Positions 36,599-47,840 of a stretch of DNA of 64,000 nucleotides are shown piece after piece. The stretch spans positions 62,001 to 126,000 of the forward strand of contig NZ_LR214986.1 in NCBI RefSeq assembly GCF_900660545.1, read 5' to 3'. The translations under genes and the position numbers were made by a program. Every line of letters starts with the position of its first letter. Position 1 is the first letter of the stretch. This DNA comes from Mycoplasmopsis cynos (GTDB lineage Bacteria; Bacillota_I; Bacilli_A; Mycoplasmatales; Metamycoplasmataceae). Below the pieces are notes generated by a model. That model was not told where the DNA came from and made no database searches. It saw only the letters and a list, made by a program, of their open reading frames with translations.

Positions 36599-37256
36599 AG
36601 GATTTATTTTCGATTTAGACGGAGTCATCACAGATACAGCTAAATTACATTTTAAAGCTTGACAAAAAACAGTTAAAGAATTAGGAATTGATTATTCAGA
36701 AGAAGAAAATGAAAAATTACGTGGTCTTCCAAGAATTGATACTTTGAAAGCTATTTTAGATATGAAAAAATCTTCATTATCTTTATCTGAAGCTGAACTA
36801 GTAGAAATAGCAAATCAGAAAAATGAGCTTTATAAAGAGCTTCTTAAATCTGAGATTGATGAAAAATCAATCCTACCAGGAATTTTAGAATTTTTAAATA
36901 AAGCTAAAAAGCACAACATCAAATTAGCAATAGCCTCAAGTAGCTATAATGCCCCTATGATATTAAAGAAACTTGGTATTTTTGAGATGTTCGATTATAT
37001 TGTTAATCCAAAAGATGTTACAAATGGGAAACCGGCTCCTGACATTTTTATTAAAGCTGTTCAAGGAATTAATTTAAAACCTTGTGAATGCATCGGATTT
37101 GAAGATGCGCCTGCCGGGATTAAAGGGATAGCAGATGCAAAAATTAAATCAGTTGCAATTACACACAATTCAAATGAAGATTTTTCAAATGCTGATTTAG
37201 TGTTAAAATCAACATCTGAACTTGACTTTAATAAAATTTTAAAAATGTTTGATTAA
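36591..37256 (+). CDS. pgmB: Beta-phosphoglucomutase
   Basis: 221 aa HAD-family protein overlapping the phosphorylase gene by 8 bases. FDLDGVITDTA at residues 6-16 holds the nucleophile Asp8 and general acid Asp10. The later motifs ASSS, GKPAPD and GFEDAPAGI are of beta-PGM type. It converts the beta-glucose-1-phosphate made by the preceding enzyme into glucose-6-phosphate for glycolysis. Confidence 0.93.
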
Positions 37257-37358
37257 ATTAATAAAAACTTACTTAATATGTAAATATTGTTCGCCTTATT
37301 AAGTAAATCCAAAATGCAATGTTTGAAATTTGTTAAAAAACAACAATTTTTAGATTGG

Positions 37359-37392
37359 AAAAAATCATTCGGGCACTTCCGAGTGATTTTTT
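37359..37392 (+). terminator. Terminator after the maltodextrin catabolic operon
   Basis: 14-bp stem with one G-U pair (AAAAAATCATTCGG / CCGAGTGATTTTTT) ending in T residues, about 100 bases after pgmB. The stretch to 37489 holds nothing else recognisable. Confidence 0.7.
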
Positions 37393-37489
37393 CACATATT
37401 TAAAAGGAGAATATTTATTCTGCGAAATGTCAACAAATGGATTTTAATGAAATATTACACAAAATCAATGAATTTGTAAATTGATCTAA

Positions 37490-38221
37490 TTATAAAAGAA
37501 TAAGATTGTAAAAACAAAATCCTATCCGGATTCAATTTTTGGGGAACTGTAGATAATTCTTAATTTTATCCGCTTTATTTTGAATATTAGTTTTCAAAGT
37601 AGATTTTTCTTGATTTATTTGATCAATAGCTGTTTTTGCTTCATTCTCAGCATCTACTAAATTATTTTCAGTAGCCTTAATTTCAGCATCTGTTAATTTT
37701 GGAGTTTTATCTTTAGCTGCTTCTGCCACTTGAATTGCTTGCTCTAATTTAGTTTTAGCATTATTTAATGTAGATTCATTATTCATTGAGTCTTTTGTTT
37801 GTTTTGACTTATTAATTTTTTTAGCTAATTTATTCAATGCATCATCATTTTTTTGAGAAGCGACGGTTTTTTCATCTTCAGCTGTTTTTGTAGCTCGGTC
37901 TAATGCATTGCCTTTATTATTGATATCTGAAAGAGAATCATTATTTGTAATACTTTCATTATCAGTAATAGCTTGTTGCAATTTATTAATTGCGACTGTT
38001 AAATTAGCAACGTTAGGATTTGATTTAAATTCCGCTAGTTTATCTTTAGCTTTTTGTAATTTATCAGAGAAACCTGATTTGGCTTGCTCTAATTTTTCTT
38101 TTGTGATTTCTAAATTTATTCGATATTTATTATTCATATTTGTTGTGCAACCGATAACAACGGAAGCAATAGGAATTATTATAGAACCTAAAACCAATAT
38201 TAATTTATTTTTCTTATTCAT
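37490..38221 (-). CDS. Surface lipoprotein with helical repeats
   Basis: 243 aa. Signal peptide with a lipobox (SVVIGC, Cys at about 25). The mature part is Lys/Asn/Ala-rich helical repeat sequence, like GA/FIVAR-type mycoplasma surface proteins. Reading the TGA at 37532 as Trp adds an odd hydrophobic tail (WIRIGFCFYNLILL), which suggests the true C-terminus was lost by truncation. Start has only a distant AAGGA. Function unknown, presumably surface exposed. Confidence 0.65.
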
Positions 38222-39200
38222 TTATTTCGGAAATTAATCCTTTCTTATTTTTTTAAATCTTTCAACTAATTCTTCATTTCTATTCTTTATATCATCTATT
38301 GTTCAATAATCTTTTTAAGTTGCGAGATTTTTATTACAGATCTAAATTTTGTCGCCTTTTTATATCGCACTTTTAAGTTTGGATCTTTAAGTATAATCTT
38401 GTAAAATTCGCATAAATCGCTGAATAATTATTCAGTTTCTCTTCTTCTTTTTTGTGAATATGGTATTTGATATTTGGTATTAAAAAGTTGTATTAATTAG
38501 AATATTCTTAAATAATTTTCTAATTATTTCACTTTTTACTTCTATTTTGTTTTGTGTAATATATATCCCTTCTCCATAAAAATATGCCAAAAAACACCTA
38601 GTTGTTAGGCGTTAATTTATTGTTAAATTATTTATTAAGAGTTTACTCTCTCTCAATCTTATTAAAAGAGGATTAGAAAAAGAGATTGTGTATAAAATTC
38701 CTTTCACATCATTCATGATGTTTAATTACTATAAATTTTTTAATTGTATTAGTTTTTATTAAATAATATAATTCGTAAAGCTTAAAATTAGTTTTAAAAT
38801 AAGGTATATTTAATAAATATATGCGATAAATGAGATATGTTATAATTACTTTATTTGGGAAGGATTTTATTAAAATTATAGGATTATTTTGTTAGCCTTT
38901 TGCAAATGATGTTGTTTTAAATACGTTAGAAGAAATTAAAACTAATGCTGCATAAATTTTAGTATTTTTTTGTGTTAAGAATTAAGAAAATTGAAACAAT
39001 CTAAATCTTGTATATACTTTTTGGTAACGAGGTAAATATCATTGTGCAGGATTTATTTAATATAAAATGATCATAAACTTTTAAAAAATGAGTAGTAATT
39101 ATTGTTCAAATAATTTTAGATTATTTAATGATTTTGGAATAATGTTTTGTTTAAACGCAGTTATTTACTAGTTATAAAACAAAGATTTTAGGGGATAAAC
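38222..39200. other. Long intergenic stretch with only decayed ORF pieces
   Basis: About 980 bases with frequent stops in all frames. A minus-strand run of about 45 codons (roughly 38300-38430, Lys/Ile-rich) may be a gene remnant, unidentified. A minus-strand terminator-like hairpin lies at 38589-38613. No intact gene is seen. Confidence 0.5.
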
Positions 39201-40268
39201 ATGCAACTAAATAAAGAACTAAATAAAGAAAATATTGATATTAATAAATTTACTGAATATTCACAATCATCAATAAAATCAATTTTAGATAAAGCAATAG
39301 AGAAACATAAGCAGATAATTTTAACAGGAGCTCCAGGAACGGGTAAAACTTATAATGTTAGATCTTATGTTAATGATCAGATTGAACCAAATGAAAAGAG
39401 AAGTGAATTTGTTCAATTTCACCCGTCATATGATTATTCAGATTTTATAGAAGGATTGAGGCCAGTTATTTTAGACGAAGCTACTATTGAAGAACCTACG
39501 TTTGTAAAAATGGATGGTATATTTAAAGCATTTTGTAGAAAAGTAGTCTCTGAAAATTACGATAAAATTAAAGCTAAAAATCCAACTGAGGTTAATTTGC
39601 CATTCAGCGACCTATATAAAAAATACGAAGATAATTGTACGGATAAATATTTCTTTATCATTGATGAGATAAATCGAGCTGATTTGTCTAAAGTTTTTGG
39701 AGAACTAATGTTTGGACTTGAAAAGTCTTATAGGGGAATTGAAAATTCATTTCAAACGCAATATAAAAATCTAAAAACATATGAAATACTTACGAACGGG
39801 AAAGGAAAAATAATTGATTTTGATTGTTTTTCTAAGGGCTTTTTTATTCCTAAGAATTTATACATTATTGGAACTATGAATGATATTGATAAATCAGTCG
39901 AATCATTTGACTTTGCTCTAAGGAGAAGATTTAAATGAATTGAAATAAAGGCTAATGAAGTTGCGCATATATCATTAACTGAAATATTAAATAATAGTTC
40001 TCCTGAACAGATTAATACCTTGGTTGATAAAATCAAAAAAATGAATAATGTTATTTCTGATTCTGTTGAAGGAAGAAAATTAGGTCTTTCAGAAGCTTAT
40101 CATATTGGTCATGCATATTTTAAAAAAGTTGATTTGAATAACCCCTTAAGTTTAAAAAATATTTTTAATAAAAATATCGTCCCAATTCTTAAAGAATATA
40201 CAAGAGGAAGACAACAATCTGATATTAATGATTTTATTGCTAAATGTGCTGAAGCATTAGAAGTTTAA
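39201..40268 (+). CDS. mcrB: McrB-type AAA+ GTPase, short form (no N-terminal DNA-binding domain)
   Basis: 355 aa. Walker A GAPGTGKT at about residues 43-50, Walker B FFIIDEINRADLSK, and the McrB signature GTMNDIDKS (the MNxxD motif used for GTP binding) at about 223-231, followed by FALRRRF. Only about 35 residues precede the AAA+ domain, so it resembles the naturally truncated McrB short form of E. coli. Its AAA+ domain is nearly identical in parts to the next gene. It would assemble in the motor ring of the McrBC restriction complex. Confidence 0.88.
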
Positions 40269-40291
40269 TATGAAAAATAGAATGGATTATT

Positions 40292-42043
40292 ATGAAAAAT
40301 AAATTAATTAATTTATATGAAAATACTTATAAAGATAAGGTTTATGAAAAAAGACTGGAAAAGTATAATGAAACTATAAATAAATGAAAAGAGTATCGTC
40401 AAAAAATTAAAGACGGAACAATTACATTAGAAGATTATACAAATCGAAAAAATTTTAAGCATTATTTAACTTACTTTTTAGAATTCGATTCTGCTGACAT
40501 CGGATCGTCAAGATGTGGAAATGCTTTTCAATACATGATTAAAATGAACGACAATGGAACTTTTTATCTTAATAAATATGATAATGAAGAAGAACAAAAG
40601 GAAGCTGATAGAGAAACCGCTAATATATATTTTGAAGAAAAAATAAAACCTTTATTAAAAAAAATAGTAAATTGCAATTCATTTAAAGAATTATATGATT
40701 TAGAAAAAGATGACTTATATAAGAAATTTGTAGCTAAACAAATTATTAAAAAAATGATTTGTTTAGAGTCTAAAGTTAAAGAATGTGAATTCAAATATAG
40801 AATTGCTGAAATTTATGAACATTTAGCAATTAAAAGGGGTTGCAAATTATTCGAAATAGAAAATAAAGGAATGTCACAAATTAAACAAAATATTAATATA
40901 ATGGAAAAAGCTTTTGAAATTTTGTCATTGAATATAAATGAAATTACCGAAAAGCAGTCTTTTGAAGTTTCAAAAACATTAAGCGAAATACTTTTTGCTA
41001 AAGAAAATGAAACTTCGGATAGTGAAAATAAAAACTATATATTTGAAATAATATCAAATGCTTTAAAAGAAGATTACAAACAGATAATTTTAACAGGAGC
41101 TCCGGGAACAGGCAAAACTTATAATGTTAGATCTTATGTTAATGATCAGATTAAACCAAATGAAGAGAGAAGTGAATTTGTTCAATTTCACCCATCGTAT
41201 GATTATTCAGATTTTATAGAAGGATTGAGACCTGCCATTATTTTTAAAGCAGCTAACGACAAGCCAACGTTTGTAAAACAGGACGGTATATTTAAAGCAT
41301 TTTGTCGCAAAGTTATAATGAATAACTTTAAAGAATTAGGAGATGATTTACCAGTATCTTTTAAAGATTTTAAAGATAAATATTCTGATGCAGAAGAAAA
41401 TAATAAATTTAAAACAAAATACTTTTTTATCATTGATGAGATAAATCGAGCTGATTTGTCTAAAGTTTTTGGAGAACTAATGTTTGGACTTGAAGAGTCT
41501 TATAGGGGAATTAAAAATTCATTTCAAACGCAATATAAAAATTTAAGAACATATCAAATAGAGTCAGATGGAAAAGCTCATTTATTAAGTTTCGATTGTT
41601 TTGAAGGTGGCTTTTTTATTCCTAAGAATTTATACATTATTGGAACTATGAATGATATTGATAAATCGGTAGATGTTTTTGATTTTGCCTTACGAAGAAG
41701 GTTCCAATGAATAGAAATAAATGCTAAAATGATTTGCGAGCAATCACTTATTAATATGTTAAAAATTGATAAAGAAGAAGCTAAAAATTTAGCAAATAGA
41801 ATTTGCGCTATGAATGATGTTATTTCTAATGAAGGTGCTAAATTTGGTTTATCCGAAGCTTACCATATAGGACATGCTTATTTTAATGAATTAGATTTAT
41901 CTAAACCTTTATCATTACAAGAAATTTTTAATAACGACATTGCTTTAATTATTAAAGAATATACTAGAGGAAGAAATTCTGAAGAGGTTGATGAATTAAT
42001 CCATAAGTGTGCCAAAGCTTTGGATGTATCATATGAAAAATAA
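40292..42043 (+). CDS. mcrB: McrB-type AAA+ GTPase, long form
   Basis: 583 aa. The N-terminal ~260 residues (charged, helical) are absent from the first copy and should contain the DNA-recognition domain. The AAA+ domain has GAPGTGKT at about 270, FFIIDEINRAD, GTMNDIDKS and FALRRRF. It would recognise modified DNA and translocate it for McrC cleavage. A decayed start resembling mcrC (ATGAAAAATAGAATG at 40270) sits between the two mcrB genes, the mark of a tandem duplication. Confidence 0.88.
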
Positions 42044-43580
42044 GATTACATTTTATGGAAGAGATTTTTCCGATATTTATAAAGATATAGAATCCACTAA
42101 AACAAACGGCTCTGATTCCGAATTATTAAATAGTAATAAGAAAAAAATACTTTTATATTTTTTAAACAAAGTAAAGCCAGATGTTAAAGAATTAGTTGTT
42201 AATAATAGTAATCAACGTTTAGAGTATGAATTATTTAATCAACTAAGCGAAAATATATACTATTTTGGCGGCCTTGTTGGAATATTATCAAAATCAATTA
42301 AAATTAAAAAAAGTGATATAAAAGGTGAATTATCAAAACAAGAGTCAAATGATGAATATGAAGTTGAAATTACTCTTCAAATTCAATCTAGATTTGATGT
42401 AAAAGAGGATGGAACTATCGGAGAACCAAATTTTCTATCTACAATGCTATCTGATAAAGATTTGATCTTAAATGAAGATTTTATACCTTTAAATAGCAAA
42501 GTTAACATTTTTGATTATCTTTTATTATTTTCTTATAAATATAAATTAAAGGAAGCGAGCATTAAGGGGCTATTTAGGACATACCAAAGATTTGAAAAAA
42601 ATGATGACAAACTTAGAGGAACAATCGATGTATCTAAACATATTAAACAAAATATGTGAATGAACAGCGGTCTGATATCATATTCGTATAGAGAAAATAG
42701 TATTGACAATTACACTAATCATTTAATAGTCAAAACCTATCAATATCTAAAGAAAAAATACTTTTCAAAGGTTAATAGAATATTCGATTCAGATACAGAA
42801 ATGAAAAGATTGATCGACAATTTGTCATTTAATACTGAACATTGAAAATATAGTCTTAAAACAACTATTATGAAAAATTTAAATTCAATTTCACATCCCT
42901 TTTATATCGAGTATGAATCGTTAAGAAAAATATGCTTAAATATTTTAAGAAATGAAGGTATATCTGTTTTTAATGGAGACAATTCAAATAAAGTAGAAGG
43001 AATTTTATTCTATATTCCATCTTTATGAGAGATTTATTTAGAAGAATTTTTAAAATCTGATGAATATACTCTTTCTTCTCAAAAGGAAATTAAAATTATA
43101 GATTACAAAGGAGAAAGAAAATTCAAACAGCCAACATTTCCTGATTATGTTTTTTCTAGTAAAGACAAGAAAAAACATTTCATGATTTTAGATGCAAAAT
43201 TCAAAGAGGCATGAAGTAAAATTATTTTTGAAGAAAAACCTTTTAGTGATGTATTGAGTGATTATGATAAATGTATAAGGGATATGGTGTCAATCAATTG
43301 CCATGCTAGCGGTGTTATTTTTCCAAGTAATCATGAACAACCATCGAAACTTGAACCTTATGTAGAACATTCTATTAGTAAATTCAATAATGTTGATAAA
43401 TTTTATACATTTCCAGTTTTTATTCCTTTTTCATCAAACGATTATGAATCTTGATTAAAAGACTTTAAAAATAACTTTAATAAGGCATCAACGCTTGTTA
43501 AGTCTTATATTATCAAAGAAAAGAAATATATTCAAAATATAGAAATAATTTCAAAGCAAGCAGAAGAATTAGGAAAATAA
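42033..43580 (+). CDS. mcrC: McrC-type nuclease subunit
   Basis: 515 aa, starting 10 bases inside the long mcrB gene. The N-terminal part recruits McrB. The C-terminal part holds a PD-(D/E)XK core: FPDYVF at about residue 370 and HFMILDAKFKEAW about 15 residues later (D...D-x-K pattern). Together with the McrB genes it forms a modification-dependent restriction system that destroys methylated foreign DNA. No methyltransferase is needed or found beside it. Confidence 0.88.
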
Positions 43581-44010
43581 GTTATATAAACTGAAATTAA
43601 ACTTTTAACATATATATAGTTAATTTAATTTAATTTAATAATGTTTTTAATTTGTATTATTGATATCTTTGTTCTTGATTATCAAAATAAAAAAATAGTA
43701 ATAGGAGTTTTTAATTCGTATTTTTATGATTGTATTTATCCTTAATTGTTATTCAAAACTATAATAAAATATTTTAAATATCAAGTTAAGCTTATTTTTT
43801 TATTTTTAACAAATAATTTCATTTTTATGATTGATATTAAAACTTAGAAATTTAGATTATAATTAGTATTTTTTTATATGAATACTAGTTTTTATTTATA
43901 ATTAAAATACTATGAATTTTAGAATTCTCTCTTATAATCTATTTAAGAAAAAAGAAAGTCAATGAATAATATCGCCACAAATATAGTGGCTTTTTTCTAT
44001 CGAATAGAAA
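43581..44010. other. A+T-rich intergenic stretch
   Basis: No ORF of note; it holds a terminator at 43974-43996 near its right end. Confidence 0.5.
43974..43996 (+). terminator. Rho-independent terminator
   Basis: Stem GCCAC / GTGGC with a 7-nt loop, followed by TTTTTT. It lies about 400 bases after mcrC and may terminate that operon or a lost gene. Confidence 0.7.
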
Positions 44011-44034
44011 TGTTGTTTTCAATAATATATTTAT

Positions 44035-44538
44035 TTTACATCAAACATAGGTGCTTCTACAATGCCCAAAGACGGAGATAGTAAAAAAATTCAAGAGCAT
44101 TTTATTTCATAAGTTAAAAAATATTTTAGCGATGAGTTAAAAAGACCCGAGATTTTAAATAGGATTGGTATACCAAACATAATCCCTTTTAATAAAATAA
44201 CCTCATTAGAAATGAAACTTGACATTATAAAATATAAAATTAAGAAAATTAAAGAATTTTTATTAAAAGAAAAAAACATAAAATTAATATTCGATGATTC
44301 AATTGAAGCATATTACACATTAGTAGCTAATAATGTTGATGATTCAATGGGTGCCCGTTCTCTTATTTTATTCTTAGAAACTGATTTAGTAAAAGCAATA
44401 TCAAATATTATTTTTAAAAATAGAGAACTAATTGAGAAGAAATTATCGGAATCCGAGGATGACGATGGTTTAGTAAATCTAAAACTAAAATATGTATCTT
44501 CAAATGATAGCTGTGGTTTTAAAGAAGAAATATTCTAA
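44035..44538 (+). pseudogene. Fragment of a Clp/ClpB-type AAA+ chaperone
   Basis: Translation gives FTSNIGAST (ClpB sensor-1-like T-S-N-I-G), an in-frame TAA at 44110, then VKKYFSDELKRPEILNRIG, the ClpB/ClpC arginine-finger region, and a C-terminal small domain to TAA 44536-44538. The N-terminal ~two thirds and the Walker motifs of this AAA+ domain are missing. It is a decayed remnant. Confidence 0.7.
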
Positions 44539-44562
44539 AATAAAGTCAATTAAAACTTAACT

Positions 44563-44913
44563 TTGCCTGTTTTATGGACCTTATTTTTTATTTTTAATGG
44601 CGTAATTGATATTGCATTTATGATTATTTTAATAGAAAATAATATATTTTTATGCATTATTTTAACAATTAGATCATTGATTGGTTTAATGATTTTTTTA
44701 TCATTATATATAAAAAAGCAGAGTGTTAAAAATGCTCAAGAAAGACTCGGAAAATGAAGGTTTGTACAAGAAGATTTTTACTTTACTAAGGAATATACTA
44801 TTAATGAACACAATTCAAATACTTATATTTATACTTTTGGTATTACAATTGGTAATTATCCATTGTGTATCCCTCTATATATGTGATATAAAATAGAAAA
44901 AAATATTTTATAA
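44563..44913 (+). CDS. Short two-span membrane ORF, possibly a remnant
   Basis: About 116 codons from a TTG (no good ribosome site) to TAA 44911-44913 with TGA as Trp. Hydrophobic segments at about residues 4-25 and 28-47. No family recognised. Given the decayed neighbours it may be part of a broken gene. Confidence 0.35.
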
Positions 44914-45328
44914 ATTTTGATTTAAATACTTTTTATACAATAATTTGAGGAATTCATTTTTCAAAAATAAAAATAGTGCTAAATAAAACTTGTGAAATTT
45001 ATCAAGATTTCACTAATCTTTACTATAAGCAAAAATAGTATTATGAAATATTAAAGTATAAACAATAATCTCTAATTAAAATGTTAGAAACAAAGAGAAA
45101 ATAATATAAAACTAGGGCAATATTATTTGTTGAAAAAGTAAGAAGAACCTATTTGAAAAAAGATTTTTAACTTACTTTTATATTATTTTCAAGTTATTTT
45201 ACATATTTTATTTGCAGGTGCAAAAATTATTATTTTCAAAATTTGCATTAAATATTTTATATGGTATAATAACTAAGCAATTTATAAAAAAATTTACATT
45301 GATTTACAAAAATTAACGTGGAGGAAAA
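44914..45328. other. Intergenic stretch with the rplM promoter
   Basis: No gene is seen. Near the right end TGG-TATAAT (45262-45270) is an extended -10 for rplM-rpsI, giving a leader of about 50 bases. Confidence 0.6.
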
Positions 45329-45763
45329 ATGAGACAAACAACAATCGTTAATTCCCAACAAGCAGACAAAAAATGATACGTTGTTGACGCCGAAGGTCAA
45401 GTTTTGGGTCGCTTAGCTGCATTTGTGGCTTCTGTACTTAGAGGAAAAAATAAACCAACATTTACACCTAATTCAGATATGGGTGATAATGTAATTATTG
45501 TTAATGCTGAAAAAATTATTTTAACTGGTAAAAAAGAAGATAACAAAATTTATTACTCACACTCAGGATATCCTGGTGGATTAAAAAGCATTGTTGCTGC
45601 AAAGTTAAGAGTTAAAAGACCAACAGCATTAATCGAAAAAGCAATACATGGAATGATTCCTCATACAAAACTTGGAAATAAACAACGTCGTAACTTATTT
45701 ATTTATGCAGGCGCAGATCACAAACATGAAGCACAAAAACCAGAAAGATTAGAGGTTAAATAA
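45329..45763 (+). CDS. rplM: Ribosomal protein uL13
   Basis: 144 aa, with a strong GGAGG site. Conserved L13 segments are present: [38 protein letters not shown], and the C-terminal GMIPHTKLG with [13 protein letters not shown]. Structural protein of the 50S subunit. Paired with rpsI as in nearly all bacteria. Confidence 0.98.
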
Positions 45764-45765
45764 TT

Positions 45766-46161
45766 ATGACTAAAAACATTGAATATCGTGGATTAGGAAG
45801 AAGAAAATCATCAGTTGCTCGTGTTAAATTAACAAAAGGAACTGGAAAGTTTTTAATTAACAAAAGAGATGCTCGTGAATATCTAACTTCTGATATTTAT
45901 TTAAAGGATGCTAATCAACCTTTTGTTTTAACAGAGACAGTAAATCAATTTGATGTTTCTGTTATTGTTTCTGGTGGTGGTTTAAGCGGACAAGCAGGTG
46001 CAATTAGACTAGGAATTGCTCGTGCATTATTAGAAGCTAGTTTAGATTATCGTGCAACATTAAAATCTGCTGGAATGTTAACAAGAGATGCTCGTGCAAA
46101 AGAACGTAAGAAACCAGGATTACGTGCAGCACGTCGTGCAAGACAATTTTCAAAACGTTAA
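45766..46161 (+). CDS. rpsI: Ribosomal protein uS9
   Basis: 131 aa, 2 bases after rpl[13 protein letters not shown] at the N-terminus and the basic C-terminal tail [12 protein letters not shown] that reaches the decoding site are typical. Full length and intact. Confidence 0.98.
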   Translation: MTKNIEYRGLGRRKSSVARVKLTKGTGKFLINKRDAREYLTSDIYLKDANQPFVLTETVNQFDVSVIVSGGGLSGQAGAIRLGIARALLEASLDYRATLKSAGMLTRDARAKERKKPGLRAARRARQFSKR

Positions 46162-46197
46162 TTTTAATAATAAAGCTTTACTATTCTTTTTTTATGG

Positions 46198-46203
46198 TAT
46201 AAT
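46198..46203 (+). promoter_or_regulatory. Promoter of tRNA-Ile
   Basis: TATAAT with TGG before it (extended -10), 12 bases before the tRNA 5' end. Confidence 0.65.
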
Positions 46204-46215
46204 AGTTTTGCTTAT

Positions 46216-46292
46216 GCGAGCGTAGCTCAGCTGGTTAGAGCACACGACTGATAATCGTGAGGTCGATGGTTCAAGTCCATTCGTTCGCACCA
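46216..46292 (+). tRNA. tRNA-Ile (GAT anticodon)
   Basis: 77 nt including an encoded CCA. Acceptor GCGAGCG pairs with CGTTCGC, the D-arm is AGCTCAGCTGGTTAGAGC, the anticodon loop is CTGATAA (GAT), and the T-loop is GGTTCAAGTCC. Confidence 0.96.
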
Positions 46293-46313
46293 TATCATTA
46301 TCAATGACCTATA

Positions 46314-46335
46314 AACACCTAACTAGGTGTTTTTC
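46314..46335 (+). terminator. Terminator of tRNA-Ile
   Basis: Stem AACACCT / AGGTGTT with loop AACT, followed by TTTT. Confidence 0.75.
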
Positions 46336-46355
46336 TTTTTCTTTTTGCTTTTTTC

Positions 46356-46373
46356 AAAAAAAAAAAAAAAAAA
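46356..46373. repeat. A18 homopolymer tract
   Basis: 18 consecutive A between tRNA-Ile and the leftward tRNAs. Such tracts are hypermutable. No gene start lies beside this one. Confidence 0.7.
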
Positions 46374-46411
46374 GCAAGTTATAAAACTGCTTTTTGGTCA
46401 ATAATCTGAAA

Positions 46412-46487
46412 TGGTACGTCCTAGAGGATTCGAACCTCTGACCCAATGGTTAAAAGCCATTTGCTCTACCTGCTGAGCTAAGGACGC
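46412..46487 (-). tRNA. tRNA-Lys (TTT anticodon)
   Basis: 76 nt including CCA. Anticodon loop CTTTTAA (TTT), D-arm AGCTCAGCAGGTAGAGC, T-loop GGTTCGAATCC. The first acceptor pair is a G-U. Confidence 0.95.
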
Positions 46488-46494
46488 ACAACTA

Positions 46495-46580
46495 TGGTGC
46501 CCAAGACTGGACTTGAACCAGCACGGTCTTGCGACCGAGGGATTTTAAGTCCCTTGCGTCTACCATTCCGCCACCTGGGC
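46495..46580 (-). tRNA. tRNA-Leu (TAA anticodon)
   Basis: 86 nt including CCA, with the long variable arm of class II tRNAs (CTCGGTCGCAAGACCG). Anticodon loop CTTAAAA (TAA). An extended -10 on the minus strand (TGC-TATAAT, 46608-46600) precedes it and drives both tRNAs. Confidence 0.95.
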
Positions 46581-46840
46581 TTTTTTAATGTGCGATATAA
46601 TTATAGCATAAAGAATAGAAAGTCAATAAATTTTTTTATTATTTTTATTGTGCTGCGAAATAATCTAGATTTTTATACAGGGTAGTGGAAGAATTAAAAT
46701 GATACAGGTTTGATAAAAGTGATATAACTTATATATGGAAATATTATTCAATTTAAATAAACAAAAAAATTAACAAATTTTGAAAAAAATAGAGAGATCC
46801 TTTATATTGTTGCTAAAGAAATAAAATAAATTTAAGTTAC

Positions 46841-47504
46841 GGGGAAATAGTTGAAATTGATACACAATTTAAACTATATCTTAGTTAAAGATGAAGTGCC
46901 TGTTTATATCACGCTATTGACGAGACTGCTGTTTGCTTATTAGCAGTTTTATTTGAAGAATAAGAAACAACATTAGGTTATCAAAGATTACTAGAAATGG
47001 TTTTTAAAAACACGGCTTTCCTAAGATGATTTATTCAGATAAAAGAAGAACATTTTGGGGTAATGAAAACAATCAAACAACATTTGAAAAAATTCTAAAT
47101 GAAAAAGGTATAGAAATAAAATGTTCATCTAGTCCTACTCATAAACCATATGTAGAAAGATCATTTAGAACTGCATTAGGTAAATATCAAGTTTATATTG
47201 ATAAAAATAATTTAAAGAATTTAAATGACTTAAGGCTAAACTCTGATGGCTTTAGAGATTATTACAATACAAGAAATAATAAATTAATTTCAAAACATAA
47301 TGTTTTTAATCAAGAGGGTAAGAAAAATGGCAATTGAGCCATTGATCTTGTTATTAATAGAAAAGTTTTAAATGGAGTTGTAAGATATAACAATAAAAAT
47401 TCTACTGCATTTAATTTAGAAAATAAAAGGTTGTTTTTTCTTTTAATTCTAATGTTTTATTAGTTCATTCATCGGACAATGAAATATATTTCATTCAAAT
47501 ATAA
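46841..47504 (+). pseudogene. Transposase remnant (DDE integrase core) with stops and frameshifts
   Basis: Pieces in several frames line up in the order of an rve/DDE transposase. The first is EIVEIDTQFKLYL, then LYHAIDETAVCLLAVLFEE, then a stop, then ETTLGYQRLLEMVFKN. After a frameshift come PKMIYSDKRRTFWG and SSSPTHKPYVERSFRTALGKYQ, with a C-terminal piece FNSNVLLVHSSDNEIYF. At least one internal stop and two frameshifts. No inverted terminal repeats were identified. It is a dead insertion sequence. Confidence 0.75.
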
Positions 47505-47735
47505 TGGCAAAAAATATTTCACTAAAGAACCAAGCAAAAAATATTTGAGTTTTTCAAAAATGTGAGCACTCGAAAGAGGACTTGATATTTCAATATCTGC
47601 CGTTACAAAGTTAGCTTTTCTTTATAAAAAAGCGGTTCATTTTTTAAAACAATGCAAGAATATATGATTAAATTTAATAGACTTCTTACAAGTAAAAATG
47701 TAGATTCTATTAATATTGAAAAAGCGCTTTTATAG
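47479..47735 (+). pseudogene. Small broken ORF after the transposase remnant
   Basis: Frame from ATG 47479 gives KYNGKKYFTKEPSKKYLS..., and a +1 shift near 47650 continues with MQEYMIKFNRLLTSKNVD to TAG 47733-47735. Unidentified remnant, low confidence that it was one gene. Confidence 0.3.
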
Positions 47736-47840
47736 TATATATTAAATAAAATATTTATAATTTTAGTCTTGTATTTTTATCTTGATTATCAAAAATACAA
47801 AAATTTAAATTAAAATGCACCATAAACATAGTGCATTATA

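Noticed and set aside
46494-46685. Plus-strand ORF over tRNA-Leu
   Set aside because: It is the complement of the tRNA gene and has no ribosome site.
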